From: a virus
Length of the DNA: 49,081 nucleotides
IMG/VR virus record: IMGVR_UViG_3300017763_000028
Span: 1-49,081 of that record
Strand: one strand, 5' to 3'
Shown here: positions 8,727 through 18,085 of the stretch, one piece after another
Layout of the letters: the number at the start of each line of letters is the position of its first letter
How positions within the stretch are numbered: position 1 is the stretch's first letter
Made by a program: the position numbers and the translations under genes
Notes under the pieces: generated by a model
Databases searched by the model: none
The model's input: only the letters and a program-made list of their open reading frames with translations
Told to the model about the DNA's origin: nothing

Positions 8727-8747
8727 GTATTAAACAGGAATACTATT

Positions 8748-9563
8748 ATGGCACAACCAAATTCAAAAGCAACCCTCAAGGAGTACGTTAAGAGAAAACT
8801 AGGCGCACCTGTGTTGGAAATCAACGTAGATGATGACCAGTTTGATGATAGACTTGATGAAGGTCTACAATACTTTAGAGAATACTGCTATGATGGTAGT
8901 ATTAAGTGTTATTTAAAACACCAACTTACACAAAGTCAGTTAGATTCATTCAAGACAGATGAATCACATTCAGCTGCAACAGCAGGTGGTCATGCAGTAA
9001 GTAATCAAACATATAAAGAACAACAAAACTATCTTACTCTACCCGAACATGTGTTATCTGTTTTAAACATTTTACCATTCAATGACAAACATAATCTAAA
9101 CATGTTTGATTTAAGATATCAATTAAGACTAAATGACTTATATGATTTAACTTCAACTAACGTTCTGTATTATGAAATGGTACAGCAGAATATAACAATG
9201 ATGGATAACATCCTAGTTGGAAGAACACCTATTAGATACAACATGCATTCTAATAGATTGTATCTAGATTTAGATGCAGATAGTTTAACAGCTGGTGAAT
9301 ATCTAATCATTGAATGTTACAGAAAGATTGACCCAACCGATATGACAGATGTCTATGACGATATATGGTTAAAGAAATATTGTACTGCATTAGTTAAGTA
9401 TCAGTGGGGTGAAAACCTATCTAAGTTTTCGGGAATTGCATTGCCTGGCGGAGTCACATTAGACGCTGCACAGATGAAGTCCGAAGCACAAGAGGAAATT
9501 ACAAGATTAGAAGAAGAGTCTAGACTGAATTTTGAAATGCCAGTCATGGACTTAATGGGATAA
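8748..9563 (+). CDS. 13: Neck protein gp13 (head completion)
   Basis: The protein has 271 residues, against about 309 in T4. The start TLKEYVKRKLGAPVLEINVDDDQFDDRLDEGLQ is the signature of gp13 in marine T4-like phages, followed by YFREYCYDGS and the C-terminal YCTALVKYQWGENLSKF region. gp13 joins the portal vertex to the tail after DNA packaging, together with gp14, the next gene. It follows a late promoter and is spaced four bases from gp14. Confidence 0.9.
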   Translation: MAQPNSKATLKEYVKRKLGAPVLEINVDDDQFDDRLDEGLQYFREYCYDGSIKCYLKHQLTQSQLDSFKTDESHSAATAGGHAVSNQTYKEQQNYLTLPEHVLSVLNILPFNDKHNLNMFDLRYQLRLNDLYDLTSTNVLYYEMVQQNITMMDNILVGRTPIRYNMHSNRLYLDLDADSLTAGEYLIIECYRKIDPTDMTDVYDDIWLKKYCTALVKYQWGENLSKFSGIALPGGVTLDAAQMKSEAQEEITRLEEESRLNFEMPVMDLMG

Positions 9564-9567
9564 AAAC

Positions 9568-10431
9568 ATGCCAACAAACGTATTTTTTAACCATGCAGTT
9601 AATACTGAACAGATGCTATATGAAGACATCGTTGTTGAGTCACTTAGAATGTATGGACACGAAACATTTTACCTACCTAGAGAAATTGTAGAAGAGGATA
9701 CTATCCTTGGTGAAGATGTACAATCCAAATTTGGAGATGCATACTCAGTAGAAATGTATCTAGAAAATACAGATGGGTTTGAAGGTGATGGAGATTTAAT
9801 GTCTAAGTTTGGTGTCTCAGTTAGGGATACTGCAACCTTTGTAATATCATTAAGAACATGGGAAAGATTCATTTCTTTAGATTCAAATCTCACCACATCA
9901 TTAAGACCTAACGAGGGAGATTTAATTTACTTCCCTATGAGTGGTTCAATGTTTGAAATCAAATTTGTAGAACATGAGAACCCATTCTATCAAGTCGGAA
10001 AACTATTTGTATTCAAATTACAATGTGAGTTGTTCGAATACAGTGGAGAGGATTTCGATACTGGAACAGTAGTAGACTTAGTAGAAAACGAACAGGCATA
10101 CACAATCGAAATGGTTGTTTCAAATACAAGTGGAGAATTTACAATTCAAGAAGTTATAAATTACAGTGGAGCTGCAACTGGTGAAGTTATTGGTTGGACG
10201 CCAGGCGCATCAGACGAGATACGTAAACTTACTATCAAGGATGTTACAAGAACCCTTGCAGTTGGTGATACCTTGGTTGGTGCATCAAGTGGTAAGACAG
10301 TGGTCATAGAATCCATTACAGACGTTCTAACGTTTGCAAATGATGGTGATGCACAGAATAAAGACTTCGAAGATAAAGCAGATGGATACCTAGACTTCTC
10401 AGAAACAAACCCATTTGGTGAGGTTACATAA
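9568..10431 (+). CDS. 14: Neck protein gp14
   Basis: The protein has 287 residues, close to T4 gp14 (256). NVFFNHAVNTEQMLYEDIVVESLRMYGHETFYLPRE is the hallmark N-terminus, followed by TFVISLRTWERF and FPMSGSMFEIKFVEHENPFYQVG. gp14 caps the head-tail connector with gp13. The C-terminal 100 residues (from about 190) are a Gly, Asp and Thr rich extension that may hold an added beta domain. Its last base is shared with the ATG of the acyl carrier protein gene (ATAATGA), so the two are translationally coupled. Confidence 0.9.
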   Translation: MPTNVFFNHAVNTEQMLYEDIVVESLRMYGHETFYLPREIVEEDTILGEDVQSKFGDAYSVEMYLENTDGFEGDGDLMSKFGVSVRDTATFVISLRTWERFISLDSNLTTSLRPNEGDLIYFPMSGSMFEIKFVEHENPFYQVGKLFVFKLQCELFEYSGEDFDTGTVVDLVENEQAYTIEMVVSNTSGEFTIQEVINYSGAATGEVIGWTPGASDEIRKLTIKDVTRTLAVGDTLVGASSGKTVVIESITDVLTFANDGDAQNKDFEDKADGYLDFSETNPFGEVT

Positions 10432-10646
10432 TGATAGAAAAAATATTAGCAGATAGATTAAATGTAGATATATCTACAATCACAGATGAGTCACATATTG
10501 TTGATGACTTAAATGCAGATTCGTTATCAGTAGTTGAAGTAATTATGGACATTGAGTCCAGTTATGATATTAAAATAGCAGATGAAGATGCAGAAAACCT
10601 ATTTACAGTTGCAGAAATAAAACAGTATATAGAGGACTATTCATAA
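10431..10646 (+). CDS. acpP: Acyl carrier protein
   Basis: This 71-residue protein is a complete acyl carrier protein in length and helix pattern: an acidic four-helix plan with the DSLSVVEV motif, in which S31 would take the 4'-phosphopantetheine arm, and a second acidic helix (IADEDAENLF). In bacteria ACP carries acyl chains in fatty acid and lipid A synthesis. No synthase, acyltransferase or phosphopantetheinyl transferase gene is visible in the window, so it would rely on host enzymes. It overlaps gp14 by one base and gp15 by one base, wholly inside the neck/tail operon, so it is a late product. Lipidation of a protein or capture of host acyl chains are both possible. Confidence 0.85.
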   Translation: MIEKILADRLNVDISTITDESHIVDDLNADSLSVVEVIMDIESSYDIKIADEDAENLFTVAEIKQYIEDYS

Positions 10647-11722
10647 TGTTTGGTACCTATTTTTATAATGAAACAATGAAGAGAGCTGTATCAATTTTTG
10701 GTACTCTTTTTAATAACATTACAATCAAGAAAGTAAAATCAGACGGTACGGTACTCACGGAACAAAAAGTACCCATAAGTTATGGGCCAAAACAAAAGTT
10801 CTTACAAAGATTAGCAGAAGATGCCAACCTTGGTGATGGTATGAGAACTGCAATCAGTATGCCTAGACTTGCATTCGAACTTACAGGGTTCGAATATGAT
10901 GCAACTAGACAACAAAACAAACTAATTAGGAGTTCTAAATCACAGTTAGAGACTGCAGACACAGGTAAAAGAGGATTCCAATATCAACCAGCACCATACA
11001 ATTTAACATTTAGTCTATCGATTCTTGCAAAGAACATGAACGATGCACTACAAATAGTAGAACAAATCCTACCATATTTCCAACCCGAATACACAGTTAC
11101 AATGAAGATGATTGACTCTATGGTCGATTACAGAGACGTACCTATCATTCTAGGTTCTGTAACAATGGAAGACCAATACGAAGGTTCATTCGAAGAAAGA
11201 CGTGTGATTGAGTACACATTAGAGTTTACTATGAAGTTATATTTCTTCGGCCCAGTATATACTGGTGAAGTTATTAAGAATGTTATTGAAAGAACATACA
11301 TATCAGACGGAGTGCAAGGTCAAGTTAAGACTGCAAGTGGTTTATTCACTACCAGTGAGATAGACGGTAGTGGATTGGTTAAAGAAGTTAAACATTACGA
11401 ACCAGCATTTGCAGAAACAACCTCAACTGCAGTAAATAACTCCACCACAGTATCATTTGCAACGGCTATAAATACTAAGATAAGTGCAAACGATGAAGTA
11501 TTCGGTACCAATTTAGGAACGAATCCAACAATCTCAAGTATTGCAAACGATAAATTAAGTATAGTTGTATCAAGTGCAGTGACATTAGATGCAAAAACTA
11601 AACTTAAGTTTGTTGGTTCAGTTGACCCAACTGATACATTCGTTGTTGCAGAAACGGTAACATTTTATGATGATGGTTCTACAAGAAGCTTTGCAGATGA
11701 TAGGACTACAGATGCGAGTTAA
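10646..11722 (+). CDS. 15: Tail sheath terminator/stabiliser gp15
   Basis: The protein has 358 residues (T4 gp15 has 272). MFGTYFYNETMKRAVSIFGTLFNNI and ISYGPKQKFLQRL are the standard opening, and PRLAFELTGFEYDATRQ, YNLTFSLSILAKNMNDALQIVEQILPYF and DVPIILGSVTMEDQYEGSFEERR follow as in the family. gp15 caps the completed tail and contacts the neck. About 110 residues beyond the conserved core (from about 245) form a Thr and Ser rich tail not present in T4. Confidence 0.9.
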   Translation: MFGTYFYNETMKRAVSIFGTLFNNITIKKVKSDGTVLTEQKVPISYGPKQKFLQRLAEDANLGDGMRTAISMPRLAFELTGFEYDATRQQNKLIRSSKSQLETADTGKRGFQYQPAPYNLTFSLSILAKNMNDALQIVEQILPYFQPEYTVTMKMIDSMVDYRDVPIILGSVTMEDQYEGSFEERRVIEYTLEFTMKLYFFGPVYTGEVIKNVIERTYISDGVQGQVKTASGLFTTSEIDGSGLVKEVKHYEPAFAETTSTAVNNSTTVSFATAINTKISANDEVFGTNLGTNPTISSIANDKLSIVVSSAVTLDAKTKLKFVGSVDPTDTFVVAETVTFYDDGSTRSFADDRTTDAS

Positions 11723-11724
11723 TA

Positions 11725-12141
11725 ATGACAAAAGACACGATAGATAAACAGTTAGATGATGTCTTAGACATTCACACTGAAATCAAAGCAGAAGTAGAAA
11801 TACTTCCCAAAAAATTACCTACTGTTAAAGACAGAGGTGAATCAATAGTAAACGACTACAAATATGCAAGAGAAAATCTCTATGGTCTTGTAGAGCGTGG
11901 GCAAGATGCAATCGAAGGTATCTTAGATGTTGCAAAGGAAACAGAACATCCTCGTGCATATGAAGTTGCTGGACAATTGCTTAAAACGGTTGGTGATACT
12001 GCAGAAAAATTATTAGACGTGCAGAAGAAATTAAAGGAATTAGAAAAGGACGACGAAGAGAAACGGATTGGAACACAACACAATCATCTATATGTCGGTT
12101 CAACATCCGAGTTACAGAAATTTCTAAAGAAGAATAAGTAA
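11725..12141 (+). CDS. 16: Terminase small subunit gp16
   Basis: The protein has 138 residues, shorter than T4 gp16 (164), and is almost wholly helical. DYKYARENLYGLVERGQDAIEGILDVAKETEHPRAYEVAGQL is the conserved central coiled coil of the T4-type small terminase that regulates gp17 and selects DNA. It is placed directly before gp17 and shares its last base with the gp17 ATG. Confidence 0.9.
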   Translation: MTKDTIDKQLDDVLDIHTEIKAEVEILPKKLPTVKDRGESIVNDYKYARENLYGLVERGQDAIEGILDVAKETEHPRAYEVAGQLLKTVGDTAEKLLDVQKKLKELEKDDEEKRIGTQHNHLYVGSTSELQKFLKKNK

Positions 12142-13730
12142 TGGTACAACCTACAAACGAGGGATACTTAGGTAACAACCTCATCAAACGTTCGGGTATA
12201 GAACATCAATATACCGAAAAAGAGCTTGCAGAATACATGAAGTGTTCTGAAGACCCATGTCATTTCATTGAAAATTACACACAAATTATATCACTAGATG
12301 AAGGTATGGTACCTTTTAAGCTTCGTGGATATCAAGATAAACTTATAAAACATTACGATAGTAATCGTTTTAATGTAGTACTTGCATCAAGACAGAGTGG
12401 TAAATCCATCACTTCTTGTGCATACTTATTATGGTTCTTAGTGTTTCATCCCGAAGTAACTGTAGCCGTTCTTGCAAACAAAGGTGCAATTGCAAGGGAG
12501 ATGATTGCACGTATTGTTACTATGTTAGAATCGGTTCCGTTCTTTTTACAGCCCGGCGTTAAGATTCTAAACAAAGGTTCTATCGAATTTGCAAATGATT
12601 CGAAGGTAGTTGCAGCTGCAACGTCATCATCATCAATTCGTGGTATGTCTATCAATCTACTATACTTGGATGAGTTTGCATTCGTAGAAGACGCTGCAAC
12701 GTTCTATACTGCAACATATCCAGTTGTTACCTCGGGTAAAGATTCGAAGGTTATAATCACCTCTACTGCAAACGGTGTAGGTAATATGTTTCATAAGATA
12801 TATGAAAGTGCAGTACATGGACAATCAGAGTATAAAGACTTTCTTATTAACTGGTTTGATGTGCCAGGCAGAGATGAAGAGTGGAAACAACAGACTATTG
12901 CAAACACATCTGAAGCACAGTTCGAACAGGAATATGGTAACAGTTTCTTAGGAACTGGTAATACTCTTATCAATAGTAACACACTATTAGAAATGAAAGC
13001 AGTAGAAGGAGAGTATGAGAAAGATGGTTTCGTTATGTATGATAGACCAGTAGAAGGTCACGAATACATATGTACAGTTGATGTTGCAAAGGGTAGAGGA
13101 ATGGACTGGTCGACGTTTAGTATCTTCGATGTGTCGGTTCAACCCTTTAAACAAGTGGCTGTGTACAGAGATAACATGATAAGTCCCCTTCTCTTCCCCG
13201 ATATTATAAATAAGTTTGTAACACCTTACAATAAACCAATTGTAATAATTGAGAATAATAACGAAGGTGCTATGGTGGCCAATCAATTGCACTATGATAT
13301 AGAGTACGAAAACGTCTTTACTCAAGGGTTTGCAAAAGCAGAAGACATTGGAGTTACAATGTCGAGAAAGATTAAACGTATCGGATGTTCTACAATGAAA
13401 GAATTGTTGGAAGAACACAGATTAGAGTTAGTAGATAGACCTACAATCACGGAGCTCATGACCTTCATAAATAAAGGTACTAGTTTCGAGGCTGATAGAG
13501 GATATCATGACGACATGGTAATGAATGTTGTCATGTTTAGTTGGTTTATCACCACGGAATACTTTTATCACTTGACAGATACACAGGTCAAAGACTTGTT
13601 GTATGCTGAACAACAGAAGATAATTCAAGACGACTTGCTACCAGCAGGAGTCTTTGGAGATGTTTCACAACAGGAAACATCATTTGTTGATAATCAAGGT
13701 GACAGATGGTATCACAAAAACATGGAATAG
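12141..13730 (+). CDS. 17: Terminase large subunit gp17 (packaging ATPase and nuclease)
   Basis: The protein has 529 residues. The ATPase domain has Walker A SRQSGKS (83-89), Walker B LLYLDEFA (173-180) and a coupling motif IITSTANG near 206-213. The nuclease half has the acidic residue in TVDVAKGRG (D314), IENNNEG near 375 and a C-terminal HDDMVMN. It powers DNA packaging at the portal and cuts concatemers. It is slightly shorter than T4 gp17 (610 residues) and lacks much of the T4 C-terminal tail. The gene ends 79 bases before the sheath gene, with a late promoter in the gap. Confidence 0.95.
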   Translation: MVQPTNEGYLGNNLIKRSGIEHQYTEKELAEYMKCSEDPCHFIENYTQIISLDEGMVPFKLRGYQDKLIKHYDSNRFNVVLASRQSGKSITSCAYLLWFLVFHPEVTVAVLANKGAIAREMIARIVTMLESVPFFLQPGVKILNKGSIEFANDSKVVAAATSSSSIRGMSINLLYLDEFAFVEDAATFYTATYPVVTSGKDSKVIITSTANGVGNMFHKIYESAVHGQSEYKDFLINWFDVPGRDEEWKQQTIANTSEAQFEQEYGNSFLGTGNTLINSNTLLEMKAVEGEYEKDGFVMYDRPVEGHEYICTVDVAKGRGMDWSTFSIFDVSVQPFKQVAVYRDNMISPLLFPDIINKFVTPYNKPIVIIENNNEGAMVANQLHYDIEYENVFTQGFAKAEDIGVTMSRKIKRIGCSTMKELLEEHRLELVDRPTITELMTFINKGTSFEADRGYHDDMVMNVVMFSWFITTEYFYHLTDTQVKDLLYAEQQKIIQDDLLPAGVFGDVSQQETSFVDNQGDRWYHKNME

Positions 13731-13762
13731 TAATAAAGCTATTAAGTTAGGAAATTAAAAGT

Positions 13763-13770
13763 TATAAATA
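13763..13770 (+). promoter_or_regulatory. Late promoter box (TATAAATA) for tail sheath
   Basis: A perfect TATAAATA lies 40 bases before the gp18 ATG, with an AACAGGAG ribosome-binding site just upstream of the start. It is the best match to the T4 consensus in this part of the window. Confidence 0.8.
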
Positions 13771-13809
13771 AAACAGTAAACAACTTTTTACATTAACAGG
13801 AGAAAAAGT

Positions 13810-15810
13810 ATGGCATTTCAAGTATCACCAGGCGTACAGGTCAAAGAGGTAGACCTTACAAATGTTGTACCAGCAGTATCAAGCACAACTGGTGCTTTCG
13901 CTGGTTCATTCCAATGGGGCCCTGTTGATGAAGTTAAGACAGTTTCAGATACAAAGGGTTTAGTCGATGAGTTTTATGAACCAGCTAATACTAATGCTGG
14001 AGCAGAAGACTTTTATTCAGCAGAAGCATTTTTAAGATATGGTTCATCTCTTAGAGTGGTTAGAATTAACACTACAGGTTTGTTTAGTGCAAACGGTGGT
14101 GGTTCTTCTTCTTCACTTCTAAAAAATCATGAAGAATATGTTCAATCATACGAGAGTGGAGCTCTCGGTGGAACAGTAGGTAAATGGATTGCAAGATGCC
14201 CTGGCGTCTTAGGTAATTCATTGAAAGTTTCTGTATGTGCATCCTCAGATGCATATTACAATGATGCAGCGACAACAACAGGTGCCGAAGAGGCAGCTGG
14301 TCAAACCGTTATAACACTTGCGAGTGGTGGCGGTGCATTAGTACAAGTCAGAGACATCATCACATTTGGTTCAACAACTCAACAATACAGAGTTCTAGCA
14401 ATCAACACAAACGATATCACAATCGAAGCATTAGGACAACCAACAGGAACAGGTCTAGTAGCAACCGTTGCAAACGGAACTGCAGTTAATAGATACTGGG
14501 AATTCTATGCATCATTCGATAAAGCTCCAGGCAAGTCTGCATCAGCAACAACAGCTAATGGAACAACAGACGAAATTCACGTAGTCGTAGTAGACGAAGA
14601 CGGTGCAATCACAGGAGTTCCACACTCAATGTTAGAGACTTATGGATTTGTTTCTCTTGCGTCAGACGCAAAAGATTCAAGTGGTGAGTCTAACTACTAC
14701 AGAAATGTAATAGGAAACAGTTCAGAGTGGGTATATTGGGGACAACATTCAACTGCAATGGTTAACACTGCAAATGAACACAGAACACACGCAGTATCAG
14801 CTACTTCGGGTAAAGCATTCTTAAGACCAACATTGGCAGAAGTTACATCCCTAGCAAACGGTGCAAATGGAAGAACTCCAACTGCAGCGCAGAAGTACGG
14901 TACATGGGATATGCATTTTAAAGATGGTGAAACATCTGATATATCTTTCTTAATCGTAGGTTCTTCAAGAACTGATAACGGAAGTGGTACAGACCAAGAT
15001 ATTCTTGCAGACTGGACTACTCTTTCTAATCAAGCAGTTTTAATTGCAGAAGGTAGAAAAGATTGTATCGCAATCATGTCTCCAAGACGTGCAGACGTTG
15101 TTGGTGTTACTTCAGAGTCATCACAAGCAGCGAACGTTATCACAACTGCAAACACTATGTCATCAAGTTCATATGCCGTAATTGACAGCGGTTGGACATA
15201 TCAATATGACAGATACAACGATAAGTACTGTTACGTACCTGCTAACGGACATACAGCAGGCGTTATGGCAAGGTCAGACCTTCTTAGAGATGCATGGTTC
15301 TCACCAGCAGGATTCTCTAGAGGACAATACCTAGGAATTACTAAACTTGCATTTAACCCTTCACAAGCATCTAGAGATGACTTATACCGTGCAAGAGTTA
15401 ATCCAGTAGTAACATTCCCAGGCCAAGGTACAATTCTTTACGGTGATAAGACTGCATTAACAAGTCCTTCTGCATTCGACAGAATCAACGTAAGAAGACT
15501 ATTCATCGTACTAGAAAAGGCAATATCAACTGCAGCTAAATCACAACTCTTTGAATTCAACGATGCATTCACAAGAGCTCAGTTTAGAGCTGCAATAGAA
15601 CCTTTCCTAAGAGACGTAAAAAACAGAAGAGGACTAGTAGATTTCTCAGTAGTTTGTGACGAAACAAACAACACTGATTCAGTCATCGATAGAAACGAAT
15701 TTGTATGTTCTATCTTTGTGAAACCTTCTAGAAGTATTAACTTTATCACTCTTAACTTCGTGGCTGCAAGGTCGGGTGTTGAGTTTAGTGAAATTTATGG
15801 TGCAGTTTAA
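13810..15810 (+). CDS. 18: Tail sheath protein gp18
   Basis: The 666-residue length matches T4 gp18 (659). FQVSPGVQVKEVDLTNVVPAVSSTTGAFAGSFQWGPVDE is the typical sheath N-terminus. The C-terminal region has the conserved DRYNDKYCYVPANGHTAGVMARSD, AWFSPAGFSRG, LYRARVNPVVTFPGQGTILYGDKTA and INVRRLFIVLEK segments that form the contractile core. It is the main contractile tube of the tail. The variable middle part (about 90-300) is Ser, Thr, Ala and Asp rich and likely exposed. Confidence 0.95.
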   Translation: MAFQVSPGVQVKEVDLTNVVPAVSSTTGAFAGSFQWGPVDEVKTVSDTKGLVDEFYEPANTNAGAEDFYSAEAFLRYGSSLRVVRINTTGLFSANGGGSSSSLLKNHEEYVQSYESGALGGTVGKWIARCPGVLGNSLKVSVCASSDAYYNDAATTTGAEEAAGQTVITLASGGGALVQVRDIITFGSTTQQYRVLAINTNDITIEALGQPTGTGLVATVANGTAVNRYWEFYASFDKAPGKSASATTANGTTDEIHVVVVDEDGAITGVPHSMLETYGFVSLASDAKDSSGESNYYRNVIGNSSEWVYWGQHSTAMVNTANEHRTHAVSATSGKAFLRPTLAEVTSLANGANGRTPTAAQKYGTWDMHFKDGETSDISFLIVGSSRTDNGSGTDQDILADWTTLSNQAVLIAEGRKDCIAIMSPRRADVVGVTSESSQAANVITTANTMSSSSYAVIDSGWTYQYDRYNDKYCYVPANGHTAGVMARSDLLRDAWFSPAGFSRGQYLGITKLAFNPSQASRDDLYRARVNPVVTFPGQGTILYGDKTALTSPSAFDRINVRRLFIVLEKAISTAAKSQLFEFNDAFTRAQFRAAIEPFLRDVKNRRGLVDFSVVCDETNNTDSVIDRNEFVCSIFVKPSRSINFITLNFVAARSGVEFSEIYGAV

Positions 15811-15822
15811 GGAGTATAAAAC

Positions 15823-16320
15823 ATGGCAACAATAGACCAATTTAAAGCACAACTAATCGGTGGTGGCCCAAGAGCAAACCGTTTTAGAGTATTCTTACCA
15901 AGAGCTGGAAACAATATCGAGTTCATGTGTAAAGGTGCAAACATCCCAGCTGCAACGTTAAGTGAAGTTGTAATACCTTTTAGAGGAGCAAACTTAAAGT
16001 TAGCAGGGGAACGTTCTTTTGCAGACTGGTCAGTTACTATCATCAATGATATGGAATTTTCAGCAAGAACTGCTTTAGAAGCATGGCAGATGGAAATCCA
16101 AGCAATGGATAGTGGTGAAGGGTCTACTACACTTGATTACTTATTATCAAGAGGATTTGTAGAACAGTTAAACAAAGACGACTCTGTACTAGCGAGATAT
16201 GAGTTCTTCAACATGTTCCCTAAAAACATCGGTGAAATAGCATTAAGCTACGAAACAGTCGATGCATTAGAAGAATTTACAGTTGATTTAACTTTCTCTC
16301 ACTGGGAAAGAGTTCTTTAA
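15823..16320 (+). CDS. 19: Tail tube protein gp19
   Basis: The 165-residue length matches T4 gp19 (163). RANRFRVFLPRAGNNIEFMCKGANIPAATLSEVVIPFRGANLKLAGERSFADW is the tube-subunit signature, and FPKNIGEIALSYETVDALEEFTVDLTFSHW closes the fold. It forms the inner tube through which DNA passes. It lies 12 bases after the sheath gene with an AAGGAG site and shares the late transcript. Confidence 0.95.
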   Translation: MATIDQFKAQLIGGGPRANRFRVFLPRAGNNIEFMCKGANIPAATLSEVVIPFRGANLKLAGERSFADWSVTIINDMEFSARTALEAWQMEIQAMDSGEGSTTLDYLLSRGFVEQLNKDDSVLARYEFFNMFPKNIGEIALSYETVDALEEFTVDLTFSHWERVL

Positions 16321-16333
16321 GAACAGTGAAACA

Positions 16334-16350
16334 GACCACCTTAGCGTGGT
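16334..16350 (+). other. Small hairpin ahead of the portal promoter
   Basis: ACCAC and GTGGT pair around a six-base loop immediately before a TATAAATA box. There is no T run, so it is not a standard terminator. It could slow transcription or protect the end of the tail-tube message. Confidence 0.35.
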
Positions 16351-16357
16351 ATAAATA
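16350..16357 (+). promoter_or_regulatory. Late promoter box (TATAAATA), leaderless geometry
   Basis: A perfect TATAAATA ends exactly six bases before the A of the portal ATG at 16363. No Shine-Dalgarno sequence is present. Confidence 0.7.
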
Positions 16358-16362
16358 TTAGT

Positions 16363-17898
16363 ATGGAAATTTTAGGATTTGAAATATCCCGTAAGAAGGA
16401 TGACTTAAGAGCAAAGGAGTTGCCGAAGGCACCTTCTTTTGTTCCACCAGTTGATGATGACGGTACACCAGTCATACAACAACAAAGTGGATTCATAGGT
16501 GGCGGAGCATATGGTGCTTACGTCGATATGGAAGGTGGTATCAAGAATGAGGCAGAACTCATTCGTAGATATCGTGAGGTATCTTTGGTGCCAGAATGTG
16601 ATTCTGCAATTGAAGATATAGTTAATGAGTGTATCACATCGGATAGTTCTGATAGGATAGTCACACTCGACCTCAGAGATGTTAAGCTCTCTGATAGTAT
16701 CAAAGGTAAGATACAAGACGAGTTTTACAACATCCTATCAATGATGAAGTTCAATCAGAACTCTCATGAATTATTCAGAAAATGGTACGTAGATGGAAGA
16801 GTATACTTCCATAAAGTCGTCGACGCTAAAAATGTTAAAAGAGGCATAGTAGACTTAAGAAACATTGACCCAATTAAGATTAAGAAGGTCAGAAACATTG
16901 AAAAGGAAAGAGACCCTAAGACTAAAATCGAAAGGATTTCAAAGATAGAAGAGTTCTATGTTTTCAATGATAAAGGGTTTGATAAATCCAGTGCAGCTGA
17001 AGGAAGCACTGTACGAATTGCACCCGAGGCAGTAACATATACGACTTCGGGATTACTTGACTACACTAAGAACGTAGTCATCGGGTATCTGCACAAGGCA
17101 TTGAAGACTGCAAATCAGTTATCAATGATGGAAGATGCACTTGTTATCTATAGGATTTCAAGAGCTCCCGAGAGAAGAATATTCTACATCGACGTAGGTA
17201 ACCTTCCAAAAGCAAAAGCAGAACAGTATCTTGCTGATGTAATGAACCGATACAAGAATAAGTTGGTTTACAATGCAGATACAGGTGAAATCAAAGATGA
17301 TAGAAAACATATGAGTATGTTAGAAGATTTTTGGTTACCTAGAAGAGAAGGTGGTAGAGGAACAGAGATTACTACATTGCCAGGCGGACAAAACCTAGCA
17401 GATATAGATGATATCGAATACTTCAAGAAGAAGTTATATCAGTCTCTAAATGTACCTTCATCTAGAATGGAAGCAGACAATGGGTTTAACATGGGTCGTG
17501 CTTCTGAGATTTCTAGAGACGAACTTAAATTTAATAAGTTCACTAATAGACTTCAGAAGAAGTTTGGAAGAGTTTTTACAGACATCCTTAAGACACAATT
17601 AGTACTAAAGGAAGTCGTAACAGGTGAAGAGTTTGATAAAATAAAGGACTTTTTCCTGTATGATTATGCAACAGACAACCACTTTACAGAGTTGAAAGAT
17701 GCAGAAATTTTAAGAGAGAGATTAGATACTCTCAGTCAGGCAGCTGATTATGTTGGTAAATACTATTCAGATGAATATATCAGAAAGTATGTACTAAGAC
17801 AAACAGAAGAAGACATAAAAATAATTGATGCCCAAATCAAGAAAGAAGGAAGTGATGAGGGTGGAGATGATAACGAAGATGACTTCGGTGGATTTTAG
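16363..17898 (+). CDS. 20: Portal vertex protein gp20
   Basis: The protein has 511 residues (T4 gp20 has 524). GGIKNEAELIRRYREVSLVPECDSAIEDIVNECI, VIYRISRAPERRIFYIDVGNLPKAKAEQYL and LPGGQNLADIDDIEYFKKKLYQSLNVPSSRM are diagnostic for T4-type portals. The dodecameric ring is the DNA channel and the start point of capsid assembly. The C-terminus is a Gly, Asp and Glu rich tail. The ATG lies six bases after a late box and has no ribosome-binding site, so this message may be leaderless. Confidence 0.95.
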   Translation: MEILGFEISRKKDDLRAKELPKAPSFVPPVDDDGTPVIQQQSGFIGGGAYGAYVDMEGGIKNEAELIRRYREVSLVPECDSAIEDIVNECITSDSSDRIVTLDLRDVKLSDSIKGKIQDEFYNILSMMKFNQNSHELFRKWYVDGRVYFHKVVDAKNVKRGIVDLRNIDPIKIKKVRNIEKERDPKTKIERISKIEEFYVFNDKGFDKSSAAEGSTVRIAPEAVTYTTSGLLDYTKNVVIGYLHKALKTANQLSMMEDALVIYRISRAPERRIFYIDVGNLPKAKAEQYLADVMNRYKNKLVYNADTGEIKDDRKHMSMLEDFWLPRREGGRGTEITTLPGGQNLADIDDIEYFKKKLYQSLNVPSSRMEADNGFNMGRASEISRDELKFNKFTNRLQKKFGRVFTDILKTQLVLKEVVTGEEFDKIKDFFLYDYATDNHFTELKDAEILRERLDTLSQAADYVGKYYSDEYIRKYVLRQTEEDIKIIDAQIKKEGSDEGGDDNEDDFGGF

Positions 17899-17907
17899 GA
17901 GTAAATT

Positions 17908-18084
17908 ATGAGTAGCGAAATAGCAAAACAAATCGTTGACCAAATAGAAGCAGGTCAACTTGAAGCTGCAAAAGGTTCTATCGGTGATGGAATTAAGAAA
18001 GCAGCTGCTGATGCAGTAGACATGAAGAGAGTTAATGCTCAAGTCGACTGGATGGAAACACCACAGGAACCTACAGGAGAGTAG
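17908..18084 (+). CDS. 67: Prohead core protein gp67-like
   Basis: This 58-residue acidic and Ala-rich protein sits at the T4 gp67 position between portal gp20 and gp68. The sequence (MSSEIAKQIVDQIEAGQLEA, then DGIKKAAADAVDMKRVNAQVDW) predicts two helices. The family is a small scaffold-core component processed by the gp21 protease. An AGGAGT site at 17897-17902 precedes the ATG. Identification rests on position, size and composition rather than on strong motifs. Confidence 0.65.
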   Translation: MSSEIAKQIVDQIEAGQLEAAKGSIGDGIKKAAADAVDMKRVNAQVDWMETPQEPTGE

Positions 18085-18085
18085 A

